Source: Pseudomonas argentinensis (GTDB taxonomy: Bacteria > Pseudomonadota > Gammaproteobacteria > Pseudomonadales > Pseudomonadaceae). Taken from it: a DNA stretch of 64,000 nt. Shown piece after piece: positions 16,196 through 26,246 of the stretch; the stretch's first letter is position 1, and each line of letters opens with the position of its first letter. The stretch is taken from contig NZ_CP056087.1 of assembly GCF_001839655.2 (NCBI RefSeq), positions 4,154,001 to 4,218,000 on the forward strand, given 5' to 3'. Under the pieces are notes generated by a model that saw only the letters and a list, made by a program, of their open reading frames with translations, was not told the origin of the DNA and ran no database searches. A program made the position numbers and the translations under genes.

Positions 16196-16208
16196 CTGAC
16201 AACCTTGC
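16183..16208. promoter_or_regulatory. Perfect 26-bp palindrome, likely operator
   Basis: GCAAGGTTGTCA (16183-16194) and TGACAACCTTGC (16197-16208) are perfect inverse complements around a 2-bp centre. It lies between the integrase stop and the HicA-like start. With no T run it is not a terminator. A dimeric HTH repressor site is the simplest reading. Confidence 0.65.
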
Positions 16209-16215
16209 ACTTTCC

Positions 16216-17472
16216 TTAAACCGTGGCACTCAGCACCGGCACTACGACGTTGTCCGGCAGCAGCTGGGGAACATGAGTGCGGCCATCGATCCAAGCGTCG
16301 ATCATGTCCGCCCACTCCTGCAGCATGTGCCGGCGCTGCTCCGCGTACTCGGCCTTGTTGTAGACCGAGCGAGAGGAGCGACCATCCTCGTGAGCCAGGC
16401 ATTTCTCGATCCAGTCGCCGTTGAAGCCCACCTCGTTGAGCAGCGTGGAACCCGTCCTGCGCAGGTCGTGGACGGTGAACGGCTCCAACGGCAGGCCTGC
16501 TTCCTTCGCACGGGAGGCGATGAGCTGGGTGATGCGGTTCAGGGTGGCGTGCGACATGGAGCGATAGATGTCATAGCGCGAGGGCAATACGTACCGGGAA
16601 CCAGCCGCACAGGTGTGCAGCGCCACGAAGATGTCCAAGGCCTGGCGCGACAGGTAGACAACGTGCGGGTTACGCCCCTTCATCCGCTCCTTGGAGATCG
16701 TCCAGGTGGCGTTCTCGAAGTCCACCTCGTCCCAGGTTGCCTCGATCAGCTCGCTCTTGCGTACCAAGGTCAGCAGCACCAGCCGCAAGGCCAGCTTAAT
16801 CGTGGGATACGCGGCGATAGTCTCCAGTTGATGGAAGGCCAGCCGAATTTCGGTCGGGCTCAGTGCCCGGTCCTTCGGCACGAAAGTGGCGATGGAAGAC
16901 GCCTTAACGTCGTCAGCCGGATTCTCGACCTTCTCGCCATGCAGGATCGCGAACGCGTAGACCTGTTTCACGATGTCGCGAATATGGACCGCAGTTGCCG
17001 GTGCCCCTCGAGCCTTCACCTTGGCACACAGTGCTCGCAGATCGTCAGGGGTGATTTCGGTCAGCAGCCGGTTCTCGAAGACCGGCAGGATGTCTCGGTC
17101 GATGATGCTTTTGCGCATCGCGCGCGTGCTGTCGGCCATGCGCGCACCGGCCAACCACTTCGTCAGCGTTTCACCGAAATTCTTGGCAGCGTTCAGGCGT
17201 CGCTTTGCGCGCTGCTTTTCCAGGGAGGGAGACTTGCCAAAGGCGACCATGCGCTTGGCATCGAGCAGCTTCTCGCGAGCCATGGCCAGGGAAATGCCAG
17301 TTGGCCCATAGCGCCCGATGGTCAGCGTTTCTCGGCGTCCATTGAGACGGTAGTCGTAGCGAAAGGTGACGGTACCGGTAGGCGATACCGTCACGTACAT
17401 ACCATCGCGGTCGAAAGCCTTGTACAGCTTGGACTTGGGCTTGAGATTGCGCAGTTTGGTATCAGTAAGCAT
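16216..17472 (-). CDS. int: Tyrosine-type site-specific integrase of a guaA-inserted island
   Basis: A 418-residue P4-type integrase. The N-terminal DUF4102 arm-binding domain (LTDTKLRNLKPKSKLYKAFD...RETLTIGRYGPTGISLAMAREKLLDAKRMV) is followed by a core-binding domain (~95-195) and the catalytic domain with R238, H335-x-x-R338, H361 and nucleophile Y371. It would recombine attP with attB. It is transcribed away from guaA, whose stop codon is 301 bp away, and the guaA 3' end is a known hotspot for such islands. The active-site set is complete, so the enzyme is probably functional. Confidence 0.93.
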   Translation of the reverse strand: MLTDTKLRNLKPKSKLYKAFDRDGMYVTVSPTGTVTFRYDYRLNGRRETLTIGRYGPTGISLAMAREKLLDAKRMVAFGKSPSLEKQRAKRRLNAAKNFGETLTKWLAGARMADSTRAMRKSIIDRDILPVFENRLLTEITPDDLRALCAKVKARGAPATAVHIRDIVKQVYAFAILHGEKVENPADDVKASSIATFVPKDRALSPTEIRLAFHQLETIAAYPTIKLALRLVLLTLVRKSELIEATWDEVDFENATWTISKERMKGRNPHVVYLSRQALDIFVALHTCAAGSRYVLPSRYDIYRSMSHATLNRITQLIASRAKEAGLPLEPFTVHDLRRTGSTLLNEVGFNGDWIEKCLAHEDGRSSRSVYNKAEYAEQRRHMLQEWADMIDAWIDGRTHVPQLLPDNVVVPVLSATV

Positions 17473-17773
17473 CGAGGTTTTTACTCCTGTTCATGACGGC
17501 TTTTACCGTCAAGGGTCAGGAGACCTGTTGATGCCGGGAAAGCCGCACGGGGCAAGCTTTCCCAAGGAGCGATTTACCGTCAAAGACCGGTTTTGACCGG
17601 ATAGTAAACAGAACGGTCTCAATCCGACCGCTGTTTACTACCGTCCCCGCTACCGCCAATCCGTTCTGCTAATCGGCGATAGGCCCCGATAACCATTGCA
17701 ACGAATTTTCTTTTAAATCAACACGTTGCAATTGGCTATCGATACATCTCAATGAGCCCAGAAGGACCCGACA
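17473..17773. other. Integrase upstream region and presumed attachment end
   Basis: These 301 bp lie between integrase and guaA. They hold TTTACCGTCAA repeated at about 17495 and 17572, an imperfect inverted repeat at 17602-17640, and AT-rich DNA around 17690-17735. Such features are expected for arm-type integrase sites and the int promoter. The recombination core should be in or next to the last bases of guaA (about 17774-17795). I found no second copy of that sequence in the window, so the other island end lies to the left of position 1. Confidence 0.5.
17602..17640. repeat. Inverted repeat upstream of integrase
   Basis: TAGTAAACAG (17602-17611) is inverted at CTGTTTACTA (17631-17640). 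An inner CGGT/ACCG pair extends the dyad with a 2-nt bulge. It lies 130-170 bp upstream of the integrase start and is a candidate arm site or operator. Confidence 0.6.
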
Positions 17774-19351
17774 TCACTCCCACTCGATGGTCGCTGGCGG
17801 TTTGCTCGATACGTCGTAGGTAACACGGGAGATGCCGTCGATCTCGTTGATGATGCGCCCGCTCACGGTTTCCAGCAGCTCGTAGGGCAGGTGCGCCCAG
17901 CGTGCGGTCATGAAGTCCACGGTTTCCACGGCGCGCAGGGCGACGACCCAGGCGTAGCGACGACCGTCACCGACCACGCCCACCGAGCGCACCGGCTGGA
18001 ACACCACGAAGGCCTGGCTGGTCTTGTGGTACCAGTCGGCCTTGCGCAGTTCTTCGATGAAGATGTGATCCGCGCGGCGCAGGATGTCGGCGTATTCCTT
18101 CTTCACTTCACCGAGGATGCGTACGCCCAGACCCGGGCCCGGGAACGGGTGGCGGTAGACCATGTCGTAGGGCAGGCCCAGCTCCAGGCCGATCTTGCGC
18201 ACTTCGTCCTTGAACAGTTCGCGCAGCGGCTCGACCAGCTTGAGGTTCATCTCCTCCGGCAGGCCGCCGACGTTATGGTGGCTCTTGATCACGTGGGCCT
18301 TGCCGCTCTTGGCGCCAGCCGACTCGATCACGTCCGGGTAGATGGTGCCTTGGGCGAGGAACTGGATGTTGTCCAATTTGCTGGCTTCGGCATCGAACAC
18401 GTCGATGAAGGTACGGCCGATGATCTTGCGCTTCTTCTCCGGGTCGGCTTCGCCGGCCAGGTTGTCGAGGAACTGCTGCTCGGCGTCGGCGCGGATCACC
18501 TTGACGCCCATGTTCTCCTTGAACATGGCCATCACCTGATCGCCTTCGTGCAGGCGCAGCAGGCCGTTGTCGACGAATACGCAGGTCAGCTGATCACCGA
18601 TGGCCTTGTGCAGCAGCGCGGCGACCACCGAGCTGTCGACGCCGCCGGACAGGCCCAGCAGCACGTTGGCGTCGCCGACTTGCTCACGCACCTGGGCAAT
18701 GGCGTCTTCGACGATGTTGGACGGCGTCCACAGGGCTTCGCAGCCGCAGATGTCCTGCACGAAGCGGGTGAGGATGCGACCGCCCTGCTTGGTGTGGGTC
18801 ACTTCGGGGTGGAACTGCACGCCGTAGTAGCCACGGGCGTCGTCGAACATGCCGGCGATCGGGCAGCTCGGGGTGCTGGCCAGCACGTTGAACTCGCCAG
18901 GCAGCTGGGTGACCTTGTCGCCGTGGCTCATCCACACGTCCAGGCCCAGCACGCCGTCGGCGTCGACATGGTCTTCGATGCCGTCGAGCAGGCGGCTCTT
19001 GCCGACCACGTCGACCCGGGCGTAGCCGAATTCGCGCAGGTCGGAACCTTCGACCTTGCCGCCCAGTTGCTCGGCCATGGTCTGCATGCCGTAGCAGATG
19101 CCCAGCAGCGGTACGCCGAGGTCGAACACGGCCTGGCGCGCACGCGGGCTGTTGGCCTCGTGAACCGACTCCGGGCCGCCGGCGAGGATGATGCCGCGCG
19201 GGGCGAAGGCACGGATGTCCTCGTCGGACATGTCCCAGGGATGCAGTTCGCAGAACACGCCGATCTCGCGCACGCGGCGGGCGATCAGCTGGGTGTACTG
19301 GGAACCGAAATCGAGGATCAGGATACGGTGAGCGTGAATGTCGAGGGCCAT
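17774..19351 (-). CDS. guaA: GMP synthase (glutamine-hydrolysing)
   Basis: Converts XMP to GMP with glutamine and ATP, the last step of guanine nucleotide synthesis. It has 525 residues, the expected length. The class I amidotransferase domain has GICYGMQTM with the nucleophile cysteine near residue 86 and a QFHPEVTHT histidine. The ATP-pyrophosphatase P-loop [18 protein letters not shown] lies near 225-245, and the dimerisation domain ends TIEWE. I took the ATG at 19351 ([21 protein letters not shown]). It is downstream of guaB, the usual guaBA order, with 112 bp between them. The 3' end is the island insertion site but the coding sequence is intact. Confidence 0.97.
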   Translation of the reverse strand: MALDIHAHRILILDFGSQYTQLIARRVREIGVFCELHPWDMSDEDIRAFAPRGIILAGGPESVHEANSPRARQAVFDLGVPLLGICYGMQTMAEQLGGKVEGSDLREFGYARVDVVGKSRLLDGIEDHVDADGVLGLDVWMSHGDKVTQLPGEFNVLASTPSCPIAGMFDDARGYYGVQFHPEVTHTKQGGRILTRFVQDICGCEALWTPSNIVEDAIAQVREQVGDANVLLGLSGGVDSSVVAALLHKAIGDQLTCVFVDNGLLRLHEGDQVMAMFKENMGVKVIRADAEQQFLDNLAGEADPEKKRKIIGRTFIDVFDAEASKLDNIQFLAQGTIYPDVIESAGAKSGKAHVIKSHHNVGGLPEEMNLKLVEPLRELFKDEVRKIGLELGLPYDMVYRHPFPGPGLGVRILGEVKKEYADILRRADHIFIEELRKADWYHKTSQAFVVFQPVRSVGVVGDGRRYAWVVALRAVETVDFMTARWAHLPYELLETVSGRIINEIDGISRVTYDVSSKPPATIEWE

Positions 19352-19368
19352 GGGTGCCTCTGCGAGGC

Positions 19369-19445
19369 AGCTGCAAGCTGCAAGCTGCAAGTTGACGAAG
19401 AAAGCGGCAGCCACACGCTCGATGGCTTGTGGCTTGCCGCTTGGA
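19369..19445. repeat. AGCTGCA heptamer repeats and imperfect inverted arm
   Basis: Three exact tandem copies of AGCTGCA run from 19369 to 19389. About 35 bp further, GGCTTGTGGCTTGCCGCTTG (19424-19443) is an imperfect inverse of the same word. Similar 'gcttgcagctt' strings are common between Pseudomonas genes. It sits in the guaB-guaA gap and could fold in the mRNA. Confidence 0.5.
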
Positions 19446-19463
19446 ACTTGGGGCTGGTGGGCT

Positions 19464-20981
<1,518 letters not shown>

Positions 20982-21158
20982 TCAGCCTCTGTCACTCAAT
21001 GTAAAGAATGGCGATCGACCGTTCGGCGTTTAACCGAAATGATTCTCGGCGAGCAGGGAACCGAAGCGCATTCGCGTAGCCTGAATTATCTCAGGCTCAA
21101 GGAAGAGCTCCCCTTCCTCCTTGAATTCGTCACCCTCGACGAGTTCTCGACGCCTCAT

Positions 21159-21695
21159 TCAAGCCTCTACCACGGTCACCGGATAGCCCAGCCGCTCGGC
21201 GAACTCTTCGAGAAAGCTCGCCGTGAAGCGCGCCTGCGCCCAGCCGTTGAAGATGAAGCCCAGGTTGGAAAACCCGCAGGGCTGCAGGAACAGAAAGCCG
21301 TTGATGTCGTCTTCATGCCCACACAGCGGGCAGGCGAAGTTGTCGGTTTCGCCGGGCATCCACTCATCCAGGCTCTCGAACAGCGCCTCGCCGATCTCCT
21401 GCCGGCACTCCGGGCAACCGGCTTCCTCGAGAAACCCTTCGGTGGGCGTATAGATGCAGCGCCGGTAGATGACCTCCAGGCCGTTGACCGGCTGGGCGAA
21501 TGGCAACTGCCCGGCCGCCTCCACCACCCGGCTCGCCCCCGGCGCGATGGCGTAGGCCATGCCGCTGCGCCCGCAGGTGGTCGGCAGCGCCTCGACGATA
21601 TCGCGCTTGGCCAGCCAGCGCAGGATCTGCTGCGCCTTGCGCTCGTGACCGGGAAAGCTGGAAATGCGCGGGACGATGATGCTTTGCGTGGCCAT
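21159..21695 (-). CDS. Conserved hypothetical protein with zinc-ribbon cysteines
   Basis: 178 residues, starting MATQSIIVPRISSFPGHERKAQQILRWLAKRDIV. The N-terminal third looks like a winged-helix domain. Two CxxC pairs follow (CPECR near residue 105 and CPLCGHEDD near 135), suggesting a zinc ribbon. The C-terminus, predicted as alpha/beta (NLGFIFNGWAQARFTASFLEEFAERLGYPVTVVEA), resembles a small binding domain. I recall similar proteins annotated as hypothetical in Pseudomonas but no function. Upstream of guaB on the same strand, 225 bp away. Confidence 0.75.
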   Translation of the reverse strand: MATQSIIVPRISSFPGHERKAQQILRWLAKRDIVEALPTTCGRSGMAYAIAPGASRVVEAAGQLPFAQPVNGLEVIYRRCIYTPTEGFLEEAGCPECRQEIGEALFESLDEWMPGETDNFACPLCGHEDDINGFLFLQPCGFSNLGFIFNGWAQARFTASFLEEFAERLGYPVTVVEA

Positions 21696-21789
21696 ACCGA
21701 CTCTTCGGGGTAACGAAACCGCGCAGCTTAGTGGCAGCCGCCAGCTGGCCACAAGCCGGCCAGGACTGACGGCCCTGCCCGCTCGCACC

Positions 21790-22251
21790 TCAGGAGCACG
21801 CCAGCGTGCGGGCCTGACGCCGGCTGACATAGCGCTCGCGCAATTTGTCGTAGGCCAGGTTGTAGCCCAGGGTGTAGGGCAGGAAGAACAGGATCAGCCC
21901 GATATCCAGGAAAACCGCCGCCACCAGGCTGATCGACAGCCACCACGCCGCCAGCGGTACCAGCACCAGGATCAGGCCGGCCTCGAACAGCAGCGCATGG
22001 CTGATTCGCGCCCACAGGCCGCGCTCGAAACCCATGCGCCGCTGCGCGGCATCGAACAGAATGTTGAAAATCATGTTCCAGAGCATGGCGATGGCCGAGA
22101 ACATCAGGGTCAGGGCGCCCATGTGCGCCAGCGACTTGCCCATCGCCCAGGCCAGCAGCGGTGCGCACACCATCACGGCGATCAGTTCGAACAGGGTGGC
22201 GTGTAATACGCGCTCTTTCATGGAGCGCCGGGCAACGGTGGACGGCTTCAT
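21790..22251 (-). CDS. PACE-family efflux transporter (AceI-like)
   Basis: 153 residues with four predicted membrane helices arranged as two tandem bacterial transmembrane pair domains. Hallmarks of the Proteobacterial Antimicrobial Compound Efflux family are visible: the KERVLHATLFELIAVM opening with the conserved membrane glutamate, WNMIFNILFDAAQRR, and the repeat RISHALLFEAGLILVLVPLAAWWL...FFLPYTLGYNLAYDKLRER. Members export biocides such as chlorhexidine, or short diamines. The start is uncertain between the ATG at 22251 and one ten codons later. It is divergent from a LysR gene 85 bp away, the same arrangement as aceI-aceR. Confidence 0.85.
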   Translation of the reverse strand: MKPSTVARRSMKERVLHATLFELIAVMVCAPLLAWAMGKSLAHMGALTLMFSAIAMLWNMIFNILFDAAQRRMGFERGLWARISHALLFEAGLILVLVPLAAWWLSISLVAAVFLDIGLILFFLPYTLGYNLAYDKLRERYVSRRQARTLACS

Positions 22252-22336
22252 TTCAGACTCGCTAGGTAGGATCGATGGCGCTATTCTCATCGGCAGAACT
22301 GCGAGCTGAAAGTTAACTGCCATCGGTTAAACCGAT

Positions 22337-23212
22337 ATGAATCTATCTCCCGAATCCCTTCAGGCCTTCGCCCAGGCGGCAGCCACGGGCTCGTTCAGCG
22401 CCGCGGCCCGGCGCCTGGGCAAGAGCCAGTCGACGATCAGCGAGGCAATTTCGCGCCTCGAAGTCGACCTCGACGTCACCCTGTTCGTGCGCGGCGCCCG
22501 GCAACTGGCCCTGACCGAAGCCGGCAGCAGCCTGCTGAGCCGCGTGCAGGACGTGCTGGCCGCCTCGGACCGCCTCCTGCGCCAGGCCAGCCAGCTGGCG
22601 GCGGGCCTGGAGCCCAAGCTGACCCTGGTACTCTCCGACGCCTATCAGGCCAGCCAGTACCAGGCGCGCCTGAGCGAGCTGGATGAGCGCTACCCGGATC
22701 TGGAGTTCGAGTGTTTCTTCGCCGAACACGCCGATGTGCTGGATCTGGTCGGCCAGGGCCGCGCCCACCTGGGCCTGCTTGCCGCCCAGGCCAGCTACCC
22801 GCCCGAGCTGGCCCACGCGAGCCTGGCGGACGCGGCGGACTTCGGCCTGTTCGTCGCCAAGGGGCACCCGCTCGGCCAACTGCCTCGCGTCACCCTCGAA
22901 GACCTGATGCACTGGCGCGTGCTGCGCCTGAGCAGCGTGGCGGACCACCCCGGCGAACTGGATGACCTGCCCGGCAGCGGGGGGCGCTGCTGGTCGGCGC
23001 CGGACTACCTGCTGTTGCTGGAAATGGCCGCCCTGGGCTTCGGCTGGGCCGCCCTGCCCCGGCAACTGGTGCAGAGCCACGGTAACCAGGGCCTGCATGA
23101 GCTGGCGGTCAATGGCTGGCCGAAGCAGGTACCGGTCGATGTCGTCTGGTCTCGCGTAAGGCCCCTGGGCCCGGCAGCCTCATGGCTGCTGGAACGACTA
23201 TTGAGCGCCTGA
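22337..23212 (+). CDS. LysR-family regulator, probable activator of the PACE pump
   Basis: 291 residues. The N-terminal winged helix (LSPESLQAFAQAAATGSFSAAARRLGKSQSTISEAISRLEVDLDVTLF) is followed by a linker helix and a periplasmic-binding-protein-like effector domain (from ~90). Divergent LysR genes next to PACE transporters (AceR type) activate the pump in response to its substrate, so I infer the same here. The shared 85-bp promoter region contains the overlapping promoters, though I could not define the operator. Confidence 0.85.
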   Translation: MNLSPESLQAFAQAAATGSFSAAARRLGKSQSTISEAISRLEVDLDVTLFVRGARQLALTEAGSSLLSRVQDVLAASDRLLRQASQLAAGLEPKLTLVLSDAYQASQYQARLSELDERYPDLEFECFFAEHADVLDLVGQGRAHLGLLAAQASYPPELAHASLADAADFGLFVAKGHPLGQLPRVTLEDLMHWRVLRLSSVADHPGELDDLPGSGGRCWSAPDYLLLLEMAALGFGWAALPRQLVQSHGNQGLHELAVNGWPKQVPVDVVWSRVRPLGPAASWLLERLLSA

Positions 23213-23223
23213 CGGAGGCCGCC

Positions 23224-23475
23224 ATGGAAAGCGTTACGCCGATCGATCTGGAGCGCCGCAGTTTCACGGCCCTGCGCTGCGTCTTTCTGGTGATCATGGT
23301 GCTGGCGGTTGGCGGGTCGCTGTATGCCTTGATCGCGACGGCCTTCAACCTGTGGCTGGCGGTTTTTCTGCTGCTGCCCAATGGCCTGCTGATCTACCTC
23401 GGCGTCTTCGCCAAGGACAACACCCTGCGTAACACCTACGAGACCTTGAAGATGCTTGGCGACACCTTCGGCTGA
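23224..23475 (+). CDS. Small inner-membrane protein, unknown
   Basis: 83 residues with two hydrophobic helices (residues ~20-40 and ~43-62: RCVFLVIMVLAVGGSLYALI and NLWLAVFLLLPNGLLIYLGVF) and a short charged C-terminus. Start ATG 23224 with GGAGG seven bases upstream, 11 bp after the LysR gene, so probably cotranscribed with it. No family recognised. Confidence 0.65.
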   Translation: MESVTPIDLERRSFTALRCVFLVIMVLAVGGSLYALIATAFNLWLAVFLLLPNGLLIYLGVFAKDNTLRNTYETLKMLGDTFG

Positions 23476-23534
23476 GCCTGGTGCCGGGCTTCGGCGAGCT
23501 GGGCTATGCTGCTCGCCCCGTCAAGGAGAAGACC

Positions 23535-23849
23535 ATGATCACCTGTTACCTGCGCTATATCATCGATCCCTACCAGTTGGCCGAATTCGAGCACTACGCC
23601 AAATTGTGGATTCCCCTGGTGGAGAAGTTCGGCGGCCAGCACCACGGCTATTTCCTGCCTAGCGAAGGTGCCAACAACGTGGCCCTGGCGCTTTTCAGCT
23701 TTCCCAGCCTGGCCGCCTACGAGGACTACCGCGAGCGCTCCATGCAGGACGAAGAGTGCCAGGCCGCCTTCGCCTACGCCCAGCAGAACCGCTGCATTCT
23801 CAGCTACGAGCGCAGCTTCATGCGTCCCGTTGGCGTCGAACCCCGTTAA
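23535..23849 (+). CDS. NIPSNAP-family protein
   Basis: 104 residues. ITCYLRYIIDPYQLAEFEHYAKLWIPLVEKFGGQHHGYFLPSEG and ALALFSFPSLAAYEDYRERSMQDEECQ match the NIPSNAP/dimeric alpha-beta barrel fold, a ferredoxin-like fold related to antibiotic-biosynthesis monooxygenases. Bacterial members have no settled role. AAGGAG lies six to ten bases before the ATG. It stands alone between the membrane protein gene and a repeat-rich gap. Confidence 0.8.
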   Translation: MITCYLRYIIDPYQLAEFEHYAKLWIPLVEKFGGQHHGYFLPSEGANNVALALFSFPSLAAYEDYRERSMQDEECQAAFAYAQQNRCILSYERSFMRPVGVEPR

Positions 23850-23984
23850 CGATCATCTGGTTTCCAGGCACTTGGATCCGGTGAACCGGCTGCAATAAGG
23901 CAAAAGCGGACGGTCATCGCTGGCTTTGTAATGTCTTTCTTGCGCAAAAATAACTGACCACGCCAATGGCGCCTTCAGGAGGCC

Positions 23985-24180
23985 GAGTGGAATCGTTGTG
24001 GAGAGGGTTGAGCGACATGGATGTCGCGAAAGCCGCGATGGGCCAAGGATGGCCCTTCGCGGCGTGCCCTCGGAACAATGATGAAGCGAGGGAACCCCGG
24101 CGAGGCCGGGGCCGGATGTCGGGGCTAGACCTTTTGGTTACTTTTGGGGCAATGCCAAAAGTAACCCGCTCGTCAGAGCG
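23985..24180. repeat. Multi-hairpin dispersed repeat element
   Basis: Consecutive dyads are visible: GCGACATGGATGTCGC; GCCGCGA-GGGCC...GGCCC-TTCGCGGC (about 24031-24061); CCCCGGCGAGGCCGGGG; and GGTTACTTTTGG/CCAAAAGTAACC (24136-24147 and 24155-24166). I recall closely similar sequences scattered in Pseudomonas intergenic regions. The ACATGGATGT apex recurs in the element at 48968-49103. Confidence 0.55.
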
Positions 24181-24218
24181 GAACCGAGCGCATAAACAAC
24201 TCGGTAATGCTGGCCCCA

Positions 24219-24270
24219 TCGTGGGAATGGGCTATGCCTATTATTTCGCGGGCATGGCCCGCTCCCACAG
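24219..24270. repeat. REP-like inverted pair
   Basis: The right unit GCGGGCATGGCCCGCTCCCAC matches, in reverse, the classic Pseudomonas REP core 'GTGGGAGCGGGC..GCCCGC'. A diverged copy in the opposite orientation, GTGGGAATGGGCTATGCC, lies just to its left, giving a BIME-like pair at the end of the NIPSNAP transcript. Confidence 0.65.
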
Positions 24271-24371
24271 ATAATCACCAGCCTCCCTAACGTGGCCGAC
24301 CGGCCGCTTCCGCGACGTTGCAGTCACTACCTGCGCAATCACGGCGAATGATCGTAAACAGGGTCTAGGCC

Positions 24372-24767
24372 CTATAGCTCACCGGCATAACACACTGGCG
24401 AGCTGCTCGCGCCCCGCCGATCCAGTTCATCCTCGAGAAACTCCTGCAGCACGCGGGCATTGTTGTGCTCCCTGTCGCGGGCGGCGTACAGCAGCGTCAG
24501 CTTGCCTGCTGCGGCGCGTACCAGCAGGCCTTGCCAATACTCCGGGTGCGCCGCCAGTTCGCGGCGATAGCCCTGGCTGAACACCTCGAACGCCTCGGCC
24601 CGGTGAGCGAAGGCACGGCGCAACTCCGCCGATGGCGCCACCTCACGCAGCCACTCGTCATGCTGCAGCCGCTCCTTGCTCAGGCCCCTCGGCCACAACC
24701 GATCGACCAGCACTCGATAGCCGTCACCCTCTCCATAGGGTTCATACACCCGCTTGCAGCAAATCAT
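24372..24767 (-). CDS. DUF488 family protein (YeaO-like)
   Basis: 131 residues. RVYEPYGEGDGYRVLVDRLWPRGLSKERL, then HDEWLREVAPSAELRRAF and LTLLYAARDREHNNARVLQEFLE, are the conserved blocks of the YeaO branch of DUF488. The function is unknown; the conserved arginines and RDREHNNA suggest a nucleic-acid or phosphate-binding pocket. Length is typical. It is divergent from a lipoprotein gene 65 bp away. Confidence 0.88.
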   Translation of the reverse strand: MICCKRVYEPYGEGDGYRVLVDRLWPRGLSKERLQHDEWLREVAPSAELRRAFAHRAEAFEVFSQGYRRELAAHPEYWQGLLVRAAAGKLTLLYAARDREHNNARVLQEFLEDELDRRGASSSPVCYAGEL

Positions 24768-24832
24768 CGCTGGTCTCCTTGAGATTGCCCGGCGGCCTCG
24801 GTAACGTGGCCGCTCGCCAGTCGGAGAGCCCC

Positions 24833-25504
24833 ATGCACATCAGCCGTAAACTCCTAGTGTTCACCCTGCTGCCCCTGTTCGCCAGTTGTGCGGTGTATAC
24901 GGGCAAACCCGTGGACGTGGAAAAAGCCCAGACCCGCCTGCAGGGCGAACTGACCCGCGAGAACGGCCAGCTGTGGCTCAAGCCCTGCGAGGATCCACGG
25001 CGCTTCGCGATCACCGAGGGCACCACCACCATCACCCAGGATGCCAGCGAACTGCTGGGCGATGGCCACTCGGCGCTGTTCGCCGACCTGCGTGGGCTCA
25101 TGGGCTCGACCCCGATCAGCGGCGCCGACGGCGCGATGCAGGTCGGCCGGGTATACCGCCTGCAACCCGAAGGCCACGGCTGCGACGACCCCAACTTCAA
25201 ACGCACACTGGTGCGCGCCGCCGGCCAGGAGCCGTTCTGGAGCGTCACGGTAAGCAATCAGGGCATGGTGCTCAGCGGGCCCGACCGTGAACCGCTGGCA
25301 TTGCCCTATATGGAAGAGCAGTTGCCCGAGGGCCGCATCAACCTGACCAGCGAAGCCAATGGCGAGCGCGTGGAACTGTGGCTGGCGCCGCAACGCTGCG
25401 TGGACAGCATGAGCGGCGCGGTGCAGCACATGAGCGCCCAACTGCGCCTCAATGGCAAGCTGATGCGTGGCTGCGCGGCGTTCGGCGGCGCGCGCAACGA
25501 CTAA
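24833..25504 (+). CDS. Outer-membrane-type lipoprotein, COG3650-like
   Basis: 223 residues. A signal peptide with the lipobox LFASC puts the lipidated cysteine at residue 19; the +2 alanine suggests sorting to the outer membrane. The C-terminal part, AAGQEPFWSVTVSNQGMVLSGPDREPLALPY...CVDSMSGAVQHMSAQLRLNGKLMRGCA, matches the COG3650 domain of predicted membrane proteins also found in heat-shock-related lipoproteins. Function unknown. Converges on the DUF1289 gene with four bases between stops. Confidence 0.75.
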   Translation: MHISRKLLVFTLLPLFASCAVYTGKPVDVEKAQTRLQGELTRENGQLWLKPCEDPRRFAITEGTTTITQDASELLGDGHSALFADLRGLMGSTPISGADGAMQVGRVYRLQPEGHGCDDPNFKRTLVRAAGQEPFWSVTVSNQGMVLSGPDREPLALPYMEEQLPEGRINLTSEANGERVELWLAPQRCVDSMSGAVQHMSAQLRLNGKLMRGCAAFGGARND

Positions 25505-25508
25505 CGGG

Positions 25509-25700
25509 TCAGAGCAGGATGCCCTTGTCGCGGGCCCGCTCGTGGCACAGCTGCAGCACCTGGCGGCGCTCGTCGTTCTCCATGGCGCTCCAGCGGGTGA
25601 TCTCGTCGACGTTGCGCTGGCAGCCGATGCAGATGTCTTCTTCATCCAGCGCACAGACATGCACGCAGGGCGAGGCGACCGGACGCTCGAGGGTCCGCAT
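25509..25700 (-). CDS. DUF1289 Cys-rich small protein (YdhL-like)
   Basis: 63 residues with the DUF1289 pattern SPCVHVCALDEEDICIGCQRNVDEITRW, four cysteines that could bind an Fe-S cluster or zinc. The ATG overlaps the stop of the upstream carbonic-anhydrase-like gene, so the two are coupled. Function unknown. Confidence 0.88.
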   Translation of the reverse strand: MRTLERPVASPCVHVCALDEEDICIGCQRNVDEITRWSAMENDERRQVLQLCHERARDKGILL

Positions 25701-26224
25701 CAGTCGTCCTGCTCGGCCAGTTCGGCGGCGTAGCGCCGGGCGTTGTGCACGTAATGGGCGGCGCCGGCTTCGAGCAGCTTCCTCTGCTGCTCGCTGAGCT
25801 CGCGCACCACCTTGCCGGGCGAGCCCACCACCAGCGAGCCGTCGGGGATTTCCTTGCCCTCGGCGATCAGCGCATTGGCGCCGATGATGCAATGCTTGCC
25901 GATGCGCGCCCCATTGAGCACCACCGCGTTGATGCCGACCAGGCTGTAATCGCCCACCGTACAGCCGTGCAGCATGGCGTTGTGGCCGACGGTCACCCCG
26001 GTACCCAGGGTGAGCGGCGAGCCCGGGTCGGTGTGCATCACCGCGCCGTCCTGCACGTTGCTGTTCTCGCCGATATGAATCAGTTCGTTGTCGCCACGCA
26101 GCACGGCGCCGAACCACACGCTGGCGCCCTCATCGAGGCGCACGTTGCCGATCACCGTGGCGTTGGGGGCGATCCAGCTCTGCGGGTGTTGGTCGACGCG
26201 GGCATTGCCCAGGCGGTATTTCAT
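25700..26224 (-). CDS. Gamma-carbonic-anhydrase-like protein (YrdA type)
   Basis: 174 residues forming a left-handed beta-helix of hexapeptide repeats. Typical blocks are [47 protein letters not shown] and [16 protein letters not shown]. The three metal-ligand histidines (MHTD, GHNAMLH) are present. Some relatives hydrate CO2; many, including YrdA, have unproven activity. Upstream of and coupled to the DUF1289 gene, and 22 bp downstream of the Nudix gene. Confidence 0.92.
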   Translation of the reverse strand: MKYRLGNARVDQHPQSWIAPNATVIGNVRLDEGASVWFGAVLRGDNELIHIGENSNVQDGAVMHTDPGSPLTLGTGVTVGHNAMLHGCTVGDYSLVGINAVVLNGARIGKHCIIGANALIAEGKEIPDGSLVVGSPGKVVRELSEQQRKLLEAGAAHYVHNARRYAAELAEQDD

Positions 26225-26246
26225 GACGGAAGTCTCGCAGGCTGGC

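Larger units (their letters stand above)
23850..24371. other. Repeat-rich intergenic region
   Basis: No gene seen. The space between the NIPSNAP gene and the convergent DUF488 gene is filled by a multi-hairpin dispersed element (about 23985-24180) and a REP-like inverted pair (24219-24270). The remainder (24271-24371) shows nothing clear. Confidence 0.6.
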
